Shown piece by piece: positions 17,060 through 26,691 of a DNA stretch of 64,000 nt. Every line of letters starts with the position of its first letter. The stretch's first letter is position 1. The notes under the pieces are model-generated. The model had not been told where the DNA came from and did not search any database. It saw only the letters and a list, made by a program, of their open reading frames with translations. Made by a program: the position numbers and the translations under genes. Source of the DNA: Sphingomonas changnyeongensis (lineage in GTDB: Bacteria; Pseudomonadota; Alphaproteobacteria; Sphingomonadales; Sphingomonadaceae); the NCBI RefSeq assembly GCF_009913435.1, contig NZ_CP047895.1:752501-816500 (forward strand), written 5' to 3'.

Positions 17060-18259
17060 CTAGCGCCAGCGCCAGTCGGCGTCGTCCGCGCCTAGCATCG
17101 GCGGCGCGGCGTCGGCCATCATCGCTTCGCCGTCGATCACCATCGGTCCGCGCACCTGGGGCAGGGTGCCGCCTGCGACATGCGGCGCGGCAAGCGGGCG
17201 CACCAGCCCGCGCGCCACCGCCTGCGGATCGGCGAGCGCCTGGGCGATGTCGTTGATCGGGCCGCCGGGCACCCCCGCCTCGGCCATGGCGGCGAGCAGC
17301 GCCGCGCGCGTCATCCGCGCCGTCGCCGCGGCGATCAGCGGCACCAGCCGCGCGCGCCCGGCGATCCGCCCGGCATTGGTGGTGAAATCGGGATCATCGG
17401 CCAGCTCGGGCAGCCCGATCACGCGCACGAAGCGCGCAAATTGCCCGTCATTGCCGACCGCGACGATCACATGCCCGTCCTGCGTCGGAAAGGGCTGATA
17501 GGGGGCGACATTGGGATGGGCATTGCCCATCAGCCCCGGCACCTCGCCGCCGACCAGATGGTTCATCGCCTGATTGGCGAGCATCGCCGCCTGCACGTCG
17601 AACAGCGCCATGTCGATCACCGCGCCGCGCCCGGTGTCGTGGCGGCGGTGGAGCGCGGCCAGGATCGCGCTTGCCGCATAGGTGCCGGTGAACAGGTCGA
17701 CGACCGCGACGCCGACGCGCTGCGGCTCGCGCCCCGGCTCGCCGGTGATGCTCATCAGCCCGCCCATCGCCTGGATCAGATAGTCATAGCCCGGCCGCGC
17801 GGCATAAGGCCCGGTCTGGCCGAAGCCGGTGATCGAGCAATAGATCAGCCGGGGATGCGCGGCGGTCAGCGTTGCCGCATCAAGGCCGTAGCGGACCAGT
17901 CCGCCGGTCTTGAAATTCTCGATGACGACATCCGCGCCCGCCGCCAGCTCGGCCAGCCGCGCGCGATCGGCGGGGTCGTCGAAATCGGCGGTGATCGACC
18001 TTTTGCCGCGGTTGCAGGCATGGAAATAGGCGGCCGACAGCGGCGCGCCGTCCGCGCCGGTGACGAAGGGCGGGCCCCAGCCGCGCGTGTCGTCGCCCGC
18101 GCCGCGCCGCTCCACCTTGATCACGTCTGCGCCCAGATCGGCGAGCATCTGGCCGGCCCAGGGACCGGCCAGGATGCGCGCCAGTTCGAGCACCTTCACC
18201 CCGGCGAGCGGCCGGGGTGCGGTGGGGGCGGCCGGTTCGTCAGCGTCAGAAAAAGGCAT
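17060..18259 (-). CDS. CaiB/BaiF family (class III) CoA-transferase, likely acting on glutarate
   Basis: Class III CoA-transferase moving CoA between acyl donors; 399 residues. The N-terminus [19 protein letters not shown] and the [16 protein letters not shown] region are classic, and the catalytic aspartate is expected in RPGYDYLIQ. It starts 14 bp inside the end of the glutaryl-CoA dehydrogenase gene, so the two are cotranscribed. This pairing is the basis for inferring succinyl-CoA:glutarate CoA-transfer (SUGCT-like), feeding glutaryl-CoA to its neighbour. Confidence 0.87.
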   Translation of the reverse strand: MPFSDADEPAAPTAPRPLAGVKVLELARILAGPWAGQMLADLGADVIKVERRGAGDDTRGWGPPFVTGADGAPLSAAYFHACNRGKRSITADFDDPADRARLAELAAGADVVIENFKTGGLVRYGLDAATLTAAHPRLIYCSITGFGQTGPYAARPGYDYLIQAMGGLMSITGEPGREPQRVGVAVVDLFTGTYAASAILAALHRRHDTGRGAVIDMALFDVQAAMLANQAMNHLVGGEVPGLMGNAHPNVAPYQPFPTQDGHVIVAVGNDGQFARFVRVIGLPELADDPDFTTNAGRIAGRARLVPLIAAATARMTRAALLAAMAEAGVPGGPINDIAQALADPQAVARGLVRPLAAPHVAGGTLPQVRGPMVIDGEAMMADAAPPMLGADDADWRWR

Positions 18260-19439
18260 TCAGCCCCGTCTGCGCGCGCCCCAGGATCAGCGCATGGACG
18301 TCGTGCGTGCCCTCATAGGTGTTGACCGTCTCAAGGTTCATCAGGTGACGCATCACATGATATTCCTCGGCGATGCCGTTGCCGCCGTGCATGTCGCGCG
18401 CCATCCGCGCGACATCGAGCGCCTTGCCGCAATTGTTGCGCTTGACGAGGCTGATCATCTCGGGCGCCACCCGGCCTTCGTCGAACAGCCGCCCGACGCG
18501 CAGGCTGGCCTGCAGGCCGAGCGCGATTTCGGTCTGCATGTCGGCAAGCTTTTTCTGGATGAGCTGGGTGGCGGCGAGCGGCCGGCCGAATTGCTTGCGC
18601 TCCAGCGTATAGGTGCGGGCGCGGTGCCAGCAGTCCTCGGCCGCGCCCATCGCGCCCCAGGAAATGCCGTAGCGCGCGCGGTTGAGGCAGCTGAACGGGC
18701 CCTTCAGCCCTTCGACGCCGGGCAGCAGCGCATCCTCGCCAACCTCGACCCCGTCCATCATCACCATGCCGGTGGTCGAGGCGCGCAGGCTGAGCTTGCC
18801 CTCGATCTTGGGCGCGGTCAGCCCGGCCATGCCCTTTTCGAGCACAAAGCCGCGAATGGCACCGCCATGGGCGTCGGACTTGGCCCAGATCACGAACACA
18901 TCGGCAAAGGGAGCGTTCGAGATCCAGGTCTTGGACCCGGTCAGCCGGTAACCGCCGTCGATCTTTTCAGCGCGGGTGCGCATGCCGCCGGGATCCGAGC
19001 CCGCATCCGGCTCGGTCAGGCCGAAACAGCCGACATATTCGCCGCGCGCCAGCCGGGGCAGATAGCGGCGGCGCTGTTCCTCGCTGCCGAACGCATGGAT
19101 CGGATACATGACCAGCGAGCTCTGCACGCTCATCATCGAGCGATAGCCCGAATCGACCCGCTCCACCTCGCGCGCGACCAGGCCATAGGCGACATAGGAT
19201 GCGCCCGCGCAGCCATAATCTTCCGGCAGGGTGACGCCGAGCAGGCCCAGCTCGCCCATTTCGGCAAAGATCGCGCGGTCGGTCGCCTCGTCGCGGAACG
19301 CCGCGACCACGCGCGGCATCAGCCGGTCCTGCGCATAGCCATGGGCCATGTCGCGGATCGCGCGTTCTTCCTCGGTCAGCTGATCCTCGATCAGCAGCGG
19401 ATCATCCCAGCGCAGCCGGGCGATGGATGTGGCGTTCAT
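18246..19439 (-). CDS. gcdH: Glutaryl-CoA dehydrogenase
   Basis: FAD enzyme that oxidises and decarboxylates glutaryl-CoA to crotonyl-CoA in lysine, tryptophan and benzoate breakdown. The 397-residue protein has the subgroup signatures [49 protein letters not shown] and the catalytic glutamate in [15 protein letters not shown]. The start at 19439 follows a leader containing GGAGCA. It leads a two-gene unit with the CoA-transferase. Confidence 0.9.
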   Translation of the reverse strand: MNATSIARLRWDDPLLIEDQLTEEERAIRDMAHGYAQDRLMPRVVAAFRDEATDRAIFAEMGELGLLGVTLPEDYGCAGASYVAYGLVAREVERVDSGYRSMMSVQSSLVMYPIHAFGSEEQRRRYLPRLARGEYVGCFGLTEPDAGSDPGGMRTRAEKIDGGYRLTGSKTWISNAPFADVFVIWAKSDAHGGAIRGFVLEKGMAGLTAPKIEGKLSLRASTTGMVMMDGVEVGEDALLPGVEGLKGPFSCLNRARYGISWGAMGAAEDCWHRARTYTLERKQFGRPLAATQLIQKKLADMQTEIALGLQASLRVGRLFDEGRVAPEMISLVKRNNCGKALDVARMARDMHGGNGIAEEYHVMRHLMNLETVNTYEGTHDVHALILGRAQTGLNAFF

Positions 19440-19486
19440 CGGTTCTGCTCCTTGCGCGCCGGTCTAGGCCGGGACGCCGAAAAAAA

Positions 19487-19938
19487 CTACCGCCGCTGCG
19501 CGAAGAAGTCGCGCAGCATCATCGCCGCCTCGCCCTCGCCGATTCCGGCATAGATTTCGGGCCGGTGATGGCAGGTGGGCTGGGCAAACACCCGCGCGCC
19601 ATGATCGACGCCGCCGCCCTTGGGATCGGCGGCTGCGTAATAAAGCCGCGCGATTCGCGCATGGGCGATCGCCCCGGCGCACATCGCGCACGGCTCCAGC
19701 GTCACCCACAGATCGCAGTCCCCCAGCCGCTCGGCCCCAGCAGCGCCGCCGCCGCGCGAATCGCCACGATTTCGGCATGAGCGGTCGGATCGGCGCGGCG
19801 GCGGGTTTCGTTGCCCGCCTCGGCCAGCACCTGGCCGGCCCGGGTGATCACGGCGCCCACCGGCACCTCGCCCGCCTCGGCCGCGGCACGCGCGGCGGCA
19901 AGCGCACGGCGCATCGGCTCGGGCATCGGAAAGGCCAT
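19487..19938 (-). CDS. tadA: tRNA-specific adenosine deaminase, interrupted by a -1 frameshift
   Basis: Zinc deaminase converting A34 to inosine in tRNA-Arg(ACG); essential in most bacteria. Zinc ligands His54-Ala-Glu56 and PCAMC (Cys84, Cys87) are both present but in different frames. Restoring one base in the C4 run at 19735-19738 joins RAAAALLG to [16 protein letters not shown] and gives about 150 residues, the normal length. Because the gene is normally indispensable, a base-calling error is the likeliest cause. It is divergent from rpmB, and the start is the ATG at 19938. Confidence 0.8.
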
Positions 19939-20044
19939 GGCCGGGCCATGCCGGGGGCGGCGGGCGGCTGTCAAATCCTGTCCGCCGGCCGATCTTCGCT
20001 GATCCCCGTGCCCGTCCCCATGCCGGCATTGCGCCGTGGCGCGG

Positions 20045-20073
20045 TTGACGCCGGGCGGGGATGGGTTTATGCG
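20045..20073 (+). promoter_or_regulatory. Candidate housekeeping promoter of rpmB
   Basis: TTGACG at 20045-20050, then a 16-17 nt spacer and TTATGC/TATGCG, 40 bp upstream of the rpmB ATG. A good -35 and a moderate -10 for a high-GC alphaproteobacterium. Confidence 0.5.
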
Positions 20074-20112
20074 CGCCGCTTTCCGGGCAACCCGTTCCAG
20101 GATGAAGATCAC

Positions 20113-20400
20113 ATGTCGCGCATTTGCGAGCTGACCGGCAAGGGCCGGCAGGTGGGCCACAATGTCTCCCACGCCAACAACAAGACCAAGCGGACGTTCC
20201 TGCCGAATCTGCAGAATGTCACGCTGATCTCCGACGCCCTTGGCCGCAGCGTGAAGCTGCGTGTCTCGACGCATGGCCTGCGTTCGGTCGAGCATGTCGG
20301 CGGTCTCGACAACTGGCTGATCAAGACCAGCGAAGACAAGCTCGGGCCGACCGCCCGCAAGCTGAAGCGCGAGCTGAAGAAGGTTCAGGCCGCGGCCTGA
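20113..20400 (+). CDS. rpmB: 50S ribosomal protein L28
   Basis: Component of the large ribosomal subunit; 95 residues as in other alphaproteobacteria. Opening [20 protein letters not shown] and RTFLPNLQ are the L28 signature, and the C-terminus is lysine-rich. It is monocistronic, with its own promoter and a perfect-stem terminator. The single-zinc-type cysteine pair is absent: only one Cys is present. Confidence 0.95.
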   Translation: MSRICELTGKGRQVGHNVSHANNKTKRTFLPNLQNVTLISDALGRSVKLRVSTHGLRSVEHVGGLDNWLIKTSEDKLGPTARKLKRELKKVQAAA

Positions 20401-20440
20401 GCCGCGCCGTCTGCGCCGCAGCACTGAATATTGTCACGTC

Positions 20441-20471
20441 GCCGGCCGGGCACGCGCCCGGCCGGCGTTTT
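20441..20471 (+). terminator. Rho-independent terminator of rpmB
   Basis: Perfect 10-bp stem GCCGGCCGGG/CCCGGCCGGC with loop CACGCG, followed by GTTTTG, 40 bp after the rpmB stop. It also lies at the 3' side of the converging esterase-like gene. Confidence 0.8.
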
Positions 20472-20480
20472 GTGCTGGTG

Positions 20481-21464
20481 TCAGCGCGCGCCTGCGTCCC
20501 AGCGGAAGCGCAGCAACAGGCTGCGCTGGACGGGCAGATGATTGTCGTCGCTCGCGACCCAGAGGATGGTCGAATCTCCTTCGCGCGTGATGGCGAGCGC
20601 CTCGTAATTGTCGCTGATCAGCGGCGGTGCCAGCCGGGCGATTACCCGTGACCTGAGCGTCCCGCCCGCGCGAATCGTCGCCGGATCGGCGATGGCGATC
20701 AGGGCCGTCATCGGCCAGCTCACCCGCCGTTCGAGAATCAGGATGCGGCCATCGGGCAGCTGGGCGACGTCCGTCACCCGGTGGCCGGGCGCGGGGCGAT
20801 AGGAAAAGCCGAGCGGCGGCACGCCCGTCACCGGATCGCCGGGATAAAGCAGCGCATCGCGCCCGCCCGATTGGGTCAGCCCGCCTTCGGCAAACAGCAG
20901 GAAGCGCCCGTCGGCGAGCCGCGTCATCGCCTCCACGCCGCCATTTTCCGGCCAGGGCCGGCGCGGCCGGATCGGCACCATGCCCGTCGCCTGCCCCGGC
21001 CCGCCGCCGGGGCCGGGGGCATAGCGCCAGATGCCGTGCTGCTGCTCGAACGCCACCCAGATCGTGCCGGTGGCGGGATCGACGGCCATCGCCTCCGAAT
21101 CGCGTTCGGCCTTCAGATAGCCGCTGCCCGGCCCCGCCGGCAGATCGCCGACCCGCGCATCGGCCAGCCGCCCGCCCGCCGCCGCCAGCCCGAACACGCC
21201 GCCGCCATCGCTGACCAGCAGCAGCCGCCCGGCACGCCCGATCATCGCCGACCAGCCGCCAAAGGCGCGGTCCGTGCTGGTCAGCTGCCAGCCGCCCAGA
21301 AAGGTGAGCGGGCCGATCCGGGTGCGGCGCGGATCGGCGGGGTCGAGCCTCACCGGCGTCGCGGTGATCCGCGCGCCCGCGTGGAGCAGGGGGCGGGGTG
21401 CCTCGCCGCTATTGCCGCCGGTGCCAAAGGCCATGAGCAGGATCGACAGGACGAAGCGGCGCAT
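20481..21464 (-). CDS. Esterase-like activity of phytase family protein
   Basis: A 327-residue protein of the phytase-like esterase domain family, probably a beta-propeller exported to the periplasm. It has a short hydrophobic N-terminus (RRFVLSILLMAFG) and recurrent propeller segments such as SDGGGVFGL, DSEAMAVDPATGTIWVAFE, NGGVEAMTRLADGRFLLFAEG and DNYEALAITREGDSTILWVASDDN. Enzymatic activity is not proven for most members. It stands alone between rpmB and the repeat-bearing gap before motB. Confidence 0.8.
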   Translation of the reverse strand: MRRFVLSILLMAFGTGGNSGEAPRPLLHAGARITATPVRLDPADPRRTRIGPLTFLGGWQLTSTDRAFGGWSAMIGRAGRLLLVSDGGGVFGLAAAGGRLADARVGDLPAGPGSGYLKAERDSEAMAVDPATGTIWVAFEQQHGIWRYAPGPGGGPGQATGMVPIRPRRPWPENGGVEAMTRLADGRFLLFAEGGLTQSGGRDALLYPGDPVTGVPPLGFSYRPAPGHRVTDVAQLPDGRILILERRVSWPMTALIAIADPATIRAGGTLRSRVIARLAPPLISDNYEALAITREGDSTILWVASDDNHLPVQRSLLLRFRWDAGAR

Positions 21465-21475
21465 CGTCCCGCCCC

Positions 21476-21502
21476 TAGAGCGGTTTCACGCGCAGGGGAA
21501 TC
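21476..21502 (+). repeat. 27-nt dispersed intergenic motif, copy 3
   Basis: TAGAGC-GG-TTTC-N8-GGGAATC, next to the esterase-like gene start and 55 bp left of hairpin repeat R2, the same order as copy 1 and R1. Confidence 0.5.
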
Positions 21503-21557
21503 GGGTGGGAGATGTCGGTTGGTGGCGCGGGACCGGGAGTCTGTTGATTGGGAAGAA

Positions 21558-21637
21558 CGGCACCGGCCCGCTCCCCCACCCGGCCTCCCACAATATACTG
21601 CCGTTGGGAGGCCGGGTGGGGGAGCGGGCCGGTGCCG
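21558..21637. repeat. Dispersed long-hairpin repeat, copy R2
   Basis: A perfect 33-bp stem (21558-21590 with 21605-21637) and a 14-nt loop that is the inverse of the R1/R3 loop type. To its right are two mini-hairpins GCGCC-NNNN-GGCGC with loops GCGA (21643-21656) and GGAA (21683-21696). It sits 76 bp beyond the motB stop (motB reads leftward). Confidence 0.9.
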
Positions 21638-21712
21638 CCCCCGCGCCGCGAGGCGCAGCACAGTAAACCCGGTGCCGCCCCAGCGCCGGAAGGCGCAGCA
21701 CATGATAACACC

Positions 21713-22624
21713 TCACCCGCCCCGGTAAAGCAACGTCACCGACACGCGCCGGTTGCGCGGGTCGCCCGGCCGGGCGGTGACATAGGGTTCGCGGTCCGCC
21801 ACCCCCTCGATGCGCGAAAAGCGCGTTTCGGTGACGCCGCCCAGCGCCAGCCGGCGGCGGGTCGCCTCGGCCCGGCCCGATGACAGCATCCAGTTGTTCA
21901 TCAGCCGCGGATCGCCATAGGCCAGGCTGTCGGTATGGCCGCGGATGGTGATCCGGTTGCCAAGCGGGGCGACCGCGCGGGCGACCGTGTCGACCAGTTC
22001 GGCCGCCTCGCGGTTGAGCGCCGTCGTGCCGAGCGCGAACATCGAATAATCGGCATTGTCGATCAGGTCGACGCGCAGCCCGTCGCGCGTCGGCACGAAG
22101 CGGATGTTGCGCCTGACCCGCGCGAACCGGGGATCGCCGGTCAGCCGGAGCGCCAGCTGTTCGCGCAGGCGGGTGAAGTTCTTCTGGTCCTCCGCCCGGA
22201 TCGCCGAGGCCGCATCGGCGCGCAGCGACCCCTTGTCGCCCGTCCCTTCGCGGTCGCCGCCTGCCGCCGACAGCGGCACCGTCATCGCGCGCGTGCCGGT
22301 CTGGGCGGCGCGGTGCGGATAATTGTCCTTGTCGACCAGCGACGATCCGCCGAGCAGCCCGTTCGATCCGGCGCTGTTCTGCCGCGTCTCGACCAAAGTC
22401 GGCGCGAAATAATCGGCAAGCGCCTTGCGCTGCTTTTCGGTCGTCGCGCCCAGCAGCCAGAGCAGCAGGAAAAACGCCATCATCGCGGTCACGAAATCGG
22501 CATAGGCGACCTTCCACGCGCCGCCATGATGGCCGTCATGCGCCTCGGCCATCACCTTGCGGACGATGATGCGCGGCGGCTCGTTCGAGCCGGCGGGCGG
22601 GGGGATGAGGCGGCGCGCGGCCAT
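21713..22624 (-). CDS. motB: Flagellar stator protein MotB
   Basis: Peptidoglycan-anchoring half of the proton-driven stator; 303 residues. One membrane helix carries the proton-binding Asp43 in YADFVTAMMAFFLLLWLL. The C-terminal OmpA-like domain has RGHTDSLAYGDPR and NWMLSSGRAEATRR, which bind peptidoglycan. It starts 4 bp after motA, in an operon led by a sigma-28 promoter. Hairpin repeat R2 follows its stop. Confidence 0.93.
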   Translation of the reverse strand: MAARRLIPPPAGSNEPPRIIVRKVMAEAHDGHHGGAWKVAYADFVTAMMAFFLLLWLLGATTEKQRKALADYFAPTLVETRQNSAGSNGLLGGSSLVDKDNYPHRAAQTGTRAMTVPLSAAGGDREGTGDKGSLRADAASAIRAEDQKNFTRLREQLALRLTGDPRFARVRRNIRFVPTRDGLRVDLIDNADYSMFALGTTALNREAAELVDTVARAVAPLGNRITIRGHTDSLAYGDPRLMNNWMLSSGRAEATRRRLALGGVTETRFSRIEGVADREPYVTARPGDPRNRRVSVTLLYRGG

Positions 22625-22628
22625 CGCC

Positions 22629-23492
22629 TCAGCGGCCCCTCAGCCCGTCGAACACCTCGGCAAAGCTCGGCTGCAGCTCGTGCTTGATGCCCGAACGCGC
22701 GGCTTCGATCACCAGCGGCTGCGGATGGCCGTGGAGCGAGGCGATGATGATCTGCTTGACGGTCTGGTAGATGGCAGTGTCGGCCTCGACCAGCTGGCGC
22801 AGCCGGTTGGCGAGCGGGCCGACAATGCCATAGGCGAGCAGCACGCCCAGAAAGGTGCCGACAAGCGCCGATCCGATCATGCCGCCCAGGATCGCCGGCG
22901 GCTGGTCGATCGAACCCATCGTCTTGACCACGCCCAGCACCGCCGCGACGATGCCGAGTGCCGGCAGCGCATCGGACAGCGATTGCAGCGCAGTCACCGG
23001 CTGCATGACCTGATGGTGATGGGTGCGGATCGCATTGTCGACCACATCCTCGACCGCATGGACGTCGAGCGTGCCCGACGAGACGACGACCAGCCGCAAC
23101 GTGTCGGCGATCAGATGGACGAGCGCCTCGTCCTTCAGCAACCGGGGATATTCGGCGAAGATCGCGCTCGATTTCGGATCCTCGACATGCGGCTCGAGCG
23201 CCACCGGCCCTTCGGTGCGCAGCAGCCGCATCAGCCGCGAGACAAGGAAGATGACGTCGAGAAAATCGCCCTTGGCATAGGTCGGGCCGCGAAACACCTG
23301 CGCGATGCCGATGCCGAGCGCCTTCAGATCCTTGATCGAATTGCCGATGATCAGCGCGCCCACCGCGGCCCCGCCGATGATCAGCATTTCGTGCGGCAGC
23401 GCGTGCAGCACCGGGCCGAGCGCCCCGCCGGTGATCGCAAAACCGCCGAACACCATGACGAGCAGCACCACCAGGCCGATTGCCGGGATCAT
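22629..23492 (-). CDS. motA: Flagellar stator protein MotA
   Basis: Proton-channel half of the stator; 287 residues with four membrane segments. LVMVFGGFAITGG opens the first helix; LPALGIVAAVLGVVKTMG and ALVGTFLGVLLAYGIVGPLANR carry the conserved prolines and glycines of helices 3 and 4. The cytoplasmic loop contains charged residues expected to meet FliG. A sigma-28 promoter lies about 55 bp upstream, and motB follows 4 bp on. Confidence 0.93.
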   Translation of the reverse strand: MIPAIGLVVLLVMVFGGFAITGGALGPVLHALPHEMLIIGGAAVGALIIGNSIKDLKALGIGIAQVFRGPTYAKGDFLDVIFLVSRLMRLLRTEGPVALEPHVEDPKSSAIFAEYPRLLKDEALVHLIADTLRLVVVSSGTLDVHAVEDVVDNAIRTHHHQVMQPVTALQSLSDALPALGIVAAVLGVVKTMGSIDQPPAILGGMIGSALVGTFLGVLLAYGIVGPLANRLRQLVEADTAIYQTVKQIIIASLHGHPQPLVIEAARSGIKHELQPSFAEVFDGLRGR

Positions 23493-23545
23493 CGGTTCTT
23501 CGCCTCCACACGCTGGGGTGCCGCCCCGTGCGGACCCCGGCAGAT

Positions 23546-23572
23546 CAAACGGCCGACCGGCCGGGGGCTTGA
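23546..23572 (-). promoter_or_regulatory. Sigma-28 (FliA) promoter of motAB
   Basis: Minus strand reads TCAA, exactly 15 nt, then GCCGTTTG, about 54 bp before the motA ATG. It matches the TAAA-N15-GCCGATAA consensus at 3/4 and about 5/8 positions and the other sigma-28 sites of this window in spacing. Confidence 0.65.
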
Positions 23573-23672
23573 GGAAAAATGGTGGTTAATCAGAGCCTAA
23601 AGCAATGGTGCGGCGGGAGGGGAAGGATGGTGCGCCTGACGGCGGCACCGGGAGTTTGTCGATTAGGAAGAA

Positions 23673-23754
23673 CGGCACCGGCCCGCTCCCCCACCCGGCC
23701 TCCCAACGGCAGGTTACGCTATGGGAGGCCGGGTGGGGGAGCGGGCCGGTGCCG
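23673..23754. repeat. Dispersed long-hairpin repeat, copy R3
   Basis: A perfect 33-bp stem (23673-23705 with 23722-23754) and a 16-nt loop ACGGCAGGTTACGCTA, two bases from the R1 loop. The mini-hairpin GCGCC-GGGA-GGCGC is at 23760-23773. It lies 62 bp beyond the flgL stop (flgL reads leftward) and 180 bp upstream of motA. Confidence 0.9.
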
Positions 23755-23815
23755 CCCCCGCGCCGGGAGGCGCGGCACCAAAAAAGCCCCGCGCCGCACC
23801 ACAAACAAAATCACC

Positions 23816-24741
23816 TCACCGCAGCAGATCGAACAGGCTGAGCTGGGAGAGCCGGGTGAAGCTCGCCTGGGCGGCCTGCAGCGTCACCATCGTCTTTTGC
23901 AGGTCGATGATCGCCGCCTGCACATCCACGCCTTCAAGCGTCCCGCGCAGCACGTCCGTGTCGATCCGCGCGCGGGTCAGCCGCTCGCGCTCCAGCTCGG
24001 CGCGGGCACCGCGCGCGCCGACCGATGCGCGCGCGCCGGCAATCTGCCGGTCGGCCGCGCCCAGCCCCTCAAGCCCGGCGTCGATGCGGGCGCGCAGATC
24101 GGCGGCGGTGCCGCCCCCGCCGGGGCGAGCGCGGCGGCAAGATCGTCGATGACCGCGAACAGGTCGGTCACCTGCCCGCCCGCCATGATGTTGCCGAACA
24201 CCCGGTCGCCGGCATCCCCGGTCGCGATCGTCTGGCCGGGGGCGATGGGAATGGCGGGCGGTTCGCCCGTGCCGGCATAAGCGATGCGGCCATCTGCACC
24301 TTGGGTAAAGGCCGGGCCGCCCGCCGATCCCGCGAACAGCGGCGTGCCGCGCGCGTCGCTGCTGTTCGCCAGCCGGAACAGATCGTCGCGGATCGCGCGC
24401 AGTTCGGCGGCGATGGCCGCGCGGTCCTGCGCGGAGAGCGTGCCGTTGGCGGCCCCGGTCGCCAGTTCGCGCGCGCGCTGAACCTGGGTCTGCACCGAGG
24501 CGAGGGCCGCATCGGCCTGGCCGAGCAGGCTGCCGGCAAGGCTGACATTGTCGAGATAGCGGGCATCGTCCGCATCGGTGCGCGCCAGCCGGGCGAGCCG
24601 CGCGGCGGCCACCGGGTCGTCGGACGGGGTCTGGATGCGCTTGCCGGTCGCGATCTGCTCCTGCAGCCGCGCCGCGCCCGTGGACAGGGCGGCAAGCTGG
24701 CGGCTGCCCCGGTCGAACAGCTGGGCGGTGCCGATCTGCAT
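23816..24741 (-). CDS. flgL: Flagellar hook-filament junction protein FlgL (one -1 frameshift)
   Basis: Second junction protein (HAP3) between hook and filament. The N-terminus MQIGTAQLFDRGSRQL and GKRIQTPSDDPVAAARLA is flagellin-like; the C-terminal coil ends in TRLSQLSLFDLLR in another frame. Adding one base to the C5 run at 24114-24118 gives about 308 residues and joins LAAALAPAG to GGTAADLRARIDAG. Last gene of the flgBCDEFGHIJKL operon, 11 bp after flgK. Confidence 0.85.
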
Positions 24742-24752
24742 GCTCGTCTCCC

Positions 24753-26338
24753 TCAGACCGCCTCGAGCAGCGACTGGAAAATGTCGCGCGAGACCTGGAT
24801 GATGCGGCTCGACGCCTGATAGGCTTGCTGGAAGCGGATCAGCTCGACCGCCTCGGCATCGAGATTGACGCCCGACACCGCGTCGCGCGCGGCGACCGCG
24901 CCGTCGAGGATCGCGCGCTGCGCCGCCGCCATGTCGCGCCGCGCGGCCAGCGTGGCGGCATTGGCGCTCACCATCTCCTCGGCGGTGCGTTCATGGCCGG
25001 CGGTGCGGCGCAGCGCGGCAAAGCCGGCCAGATTGCCATTGTCGCGGCTGCCCGGCCCCGTCGCGGTGACGGTAAAGCTGTCGCCGTCGCGCGGCGTGCC
25101 GGTCACGGTCAGCGACAGGCCGGCAAGGCTCACCGGCTGGCCGGCGACATAAGGCGCGCTGGCCATCGCCGTGCCGGTTGCCGGGTCGAGCGCGGTCAGC
25201 GTGCCGCCGGTGATCCGGATGTGGACGGCAGGGCCCGATCCCGCACCGCTGGCCGACAGGCTGGCCGTGCCGGCATTGCCGCTGTCCGCACCAATCGTCC
25301 ATGGCCGCGCCGCCGCAATCTGGCGCGGGGTGATGGCGGTGACGGTCAGCAGCCCCGCGCTGATCGAAAACAGCTCCGCCCCGGCTGGCCGTCCAGCCCC
25401 AGCCCCTCGGCCTGCACGCGGTTGACATCGGTCTTGAGCCGTTCGGCCATCGCGGTGATCGCGGCCCGCTGGTCGGCGATGCGCAGTCCGGCATCGCCCA
25501 GCCCGCCGAGCATCCCGGCGCGGAACTGCACGGCTTCGGGATCGCCGCTGCCCTGCAGCGTGATCGCCAGATCGCCCGAGGCGTTGACCGCGCCGGTCAG
25601 CCGCGCCGCCGCCGCGCCGGTGACGAGCACCGGGCCGGTCGCGTGATTGATCCGCACGGTCGCCGCGCCCCGGTCGTCGAGCGTCACATGCAGCGACCCG
25701 AGTTCGGCCATCCGGTCGAGCAGCCGGTCGCGTTCGTCCATCAGCCGCGCCTGTTCGGCGCTGCCGGCGCGCACCCGTGCCAGCCCGGCATTGGTGCCGG
25801 CAAGGCCCGCGGCCAGCCCGTCCAGCTCCGCAATCGCGGCCCCCGCGGTGTCGGCAAGGTCGGCGGCGGCGGCGGCCAGCCCGGTTTCGGCCAGCCCCAT
25901 CGCCGAAGCGATGCCGCGCGCCGCCTCGATCAGCGCGGTGCGCGGCGCGGTCGCGGTCGGATCGGCGGCGATGCCCTCGGCGGCGGTGAAGAAGCGGGTC
26001 AGCGCGCCGCCGATATCGGCGTTGCTGAGCGTCCGTTCGATCCGCTCCAGCCAGGCAATGCCGGCATCGGTGCGCCGGGCCTCGCTGCTGCCGGTCCGCA
26101 CCGCCTCGGCCCGATAGGCATCGGCCGACCGGGTGATGCCGCCGACGATCACGCCGCTGCCGGTCTGGGTAGCGGTCGACAGCAGCTGCCGGCCCGGACC
26201 CGCGCCGATTTCGTTCAGCCGGACGCCGCGCCGGGCATAGCCCGGGGTCGCCGCATTGGCGATGTTCTGACCCGTCACGTCGAGCGCGGCCTGATAGGCG
26301 CGCACGCCGCTTGCGCCGATCGACAGCAGGTCGCTCAT
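24753..26338 (-). CDS. flgK: Flagellar hook-filament junction protein FlgK (one -1 frameshift)
   Basis: First junction protein (HAP1), exported by the flagellar secretion system. The N-terminal rod/hook motif is ALDVTGQNIANAATPGYARR; the C-terminus FQQAYQASSRIIQVSRDIFQ is the axial-protein signature. The two parts are in different frames, and one base added in the C4 run 25379-25382 (GLDGQPG joined to AELFSISAG) yields about 528 residues. The start overlaps the flgJ stop by 4 bp. Confidence 0.87.
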
Positions 26339-26691
26339 CCGCCCGTCTCCTTCCCGCCCGCCCCGTCACCGCCGGCATTTTCGGCCAGATCGGGCCGGCG
26401 CTGCGCCAGAAAATCGGCGAGCGCGCGGCCGATGCCGATCGGCATGCGGTTCGCCATGGTCTCGGCCATATGAACGTCCTGCATGTCGCGAAATTGAGTC
26501 ATCGCCTCGCTGTCGAGCAGCCCGTCGCCGAGGCTCGCCGCGCGCGCGGACTTGAGCATCATGCCGATGAACAGCGCCTCGAACCGGGCGGCCGCCTGGT
26601 CGAGATTGGCGCGCGTCGCCAGCCGCGAGCCGTCGGCCGGGGTCGCGCCGCCCGTGATCGGCGGGGACGGAAGGGGGGCCAGGCCGGTCAC
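26335..26691 (-). CDS. flgJ: Flagellar rod-binding protein FlgJ, N-terminal domain only
   Basis: Rod-assembly scaffold of 118 residues containing only the rod-binding domain: LDQAAARFEALFIGMMLKSAR then FRDMQDVHMAETMANR. The muramidase half found in enterobacterial FlgJ is absent, a common alphaproteobacterial arrangement. The separate lytic transglycosylase at 35845 probably supplies that activity. It overlaps both neighbours by 4 bp. Confidence 0.87.
   Translation of the reverse strand: MTGLAPLPSPPITGGATPADGSRLATRANLDQAAARFEALFIGMMLKSARAASLGDGLLDSEAMTQFRDMQDVHMAETMANRMPIGIGRALADFLAQRRPDLAENAGGDGAGGKETGG

Noticed and set aside
21558..23754. Hairpin repeats as a CRISPR array
   Set aside because: Copies are kilobases apart, have no regular spacers and no cas genes nearby.
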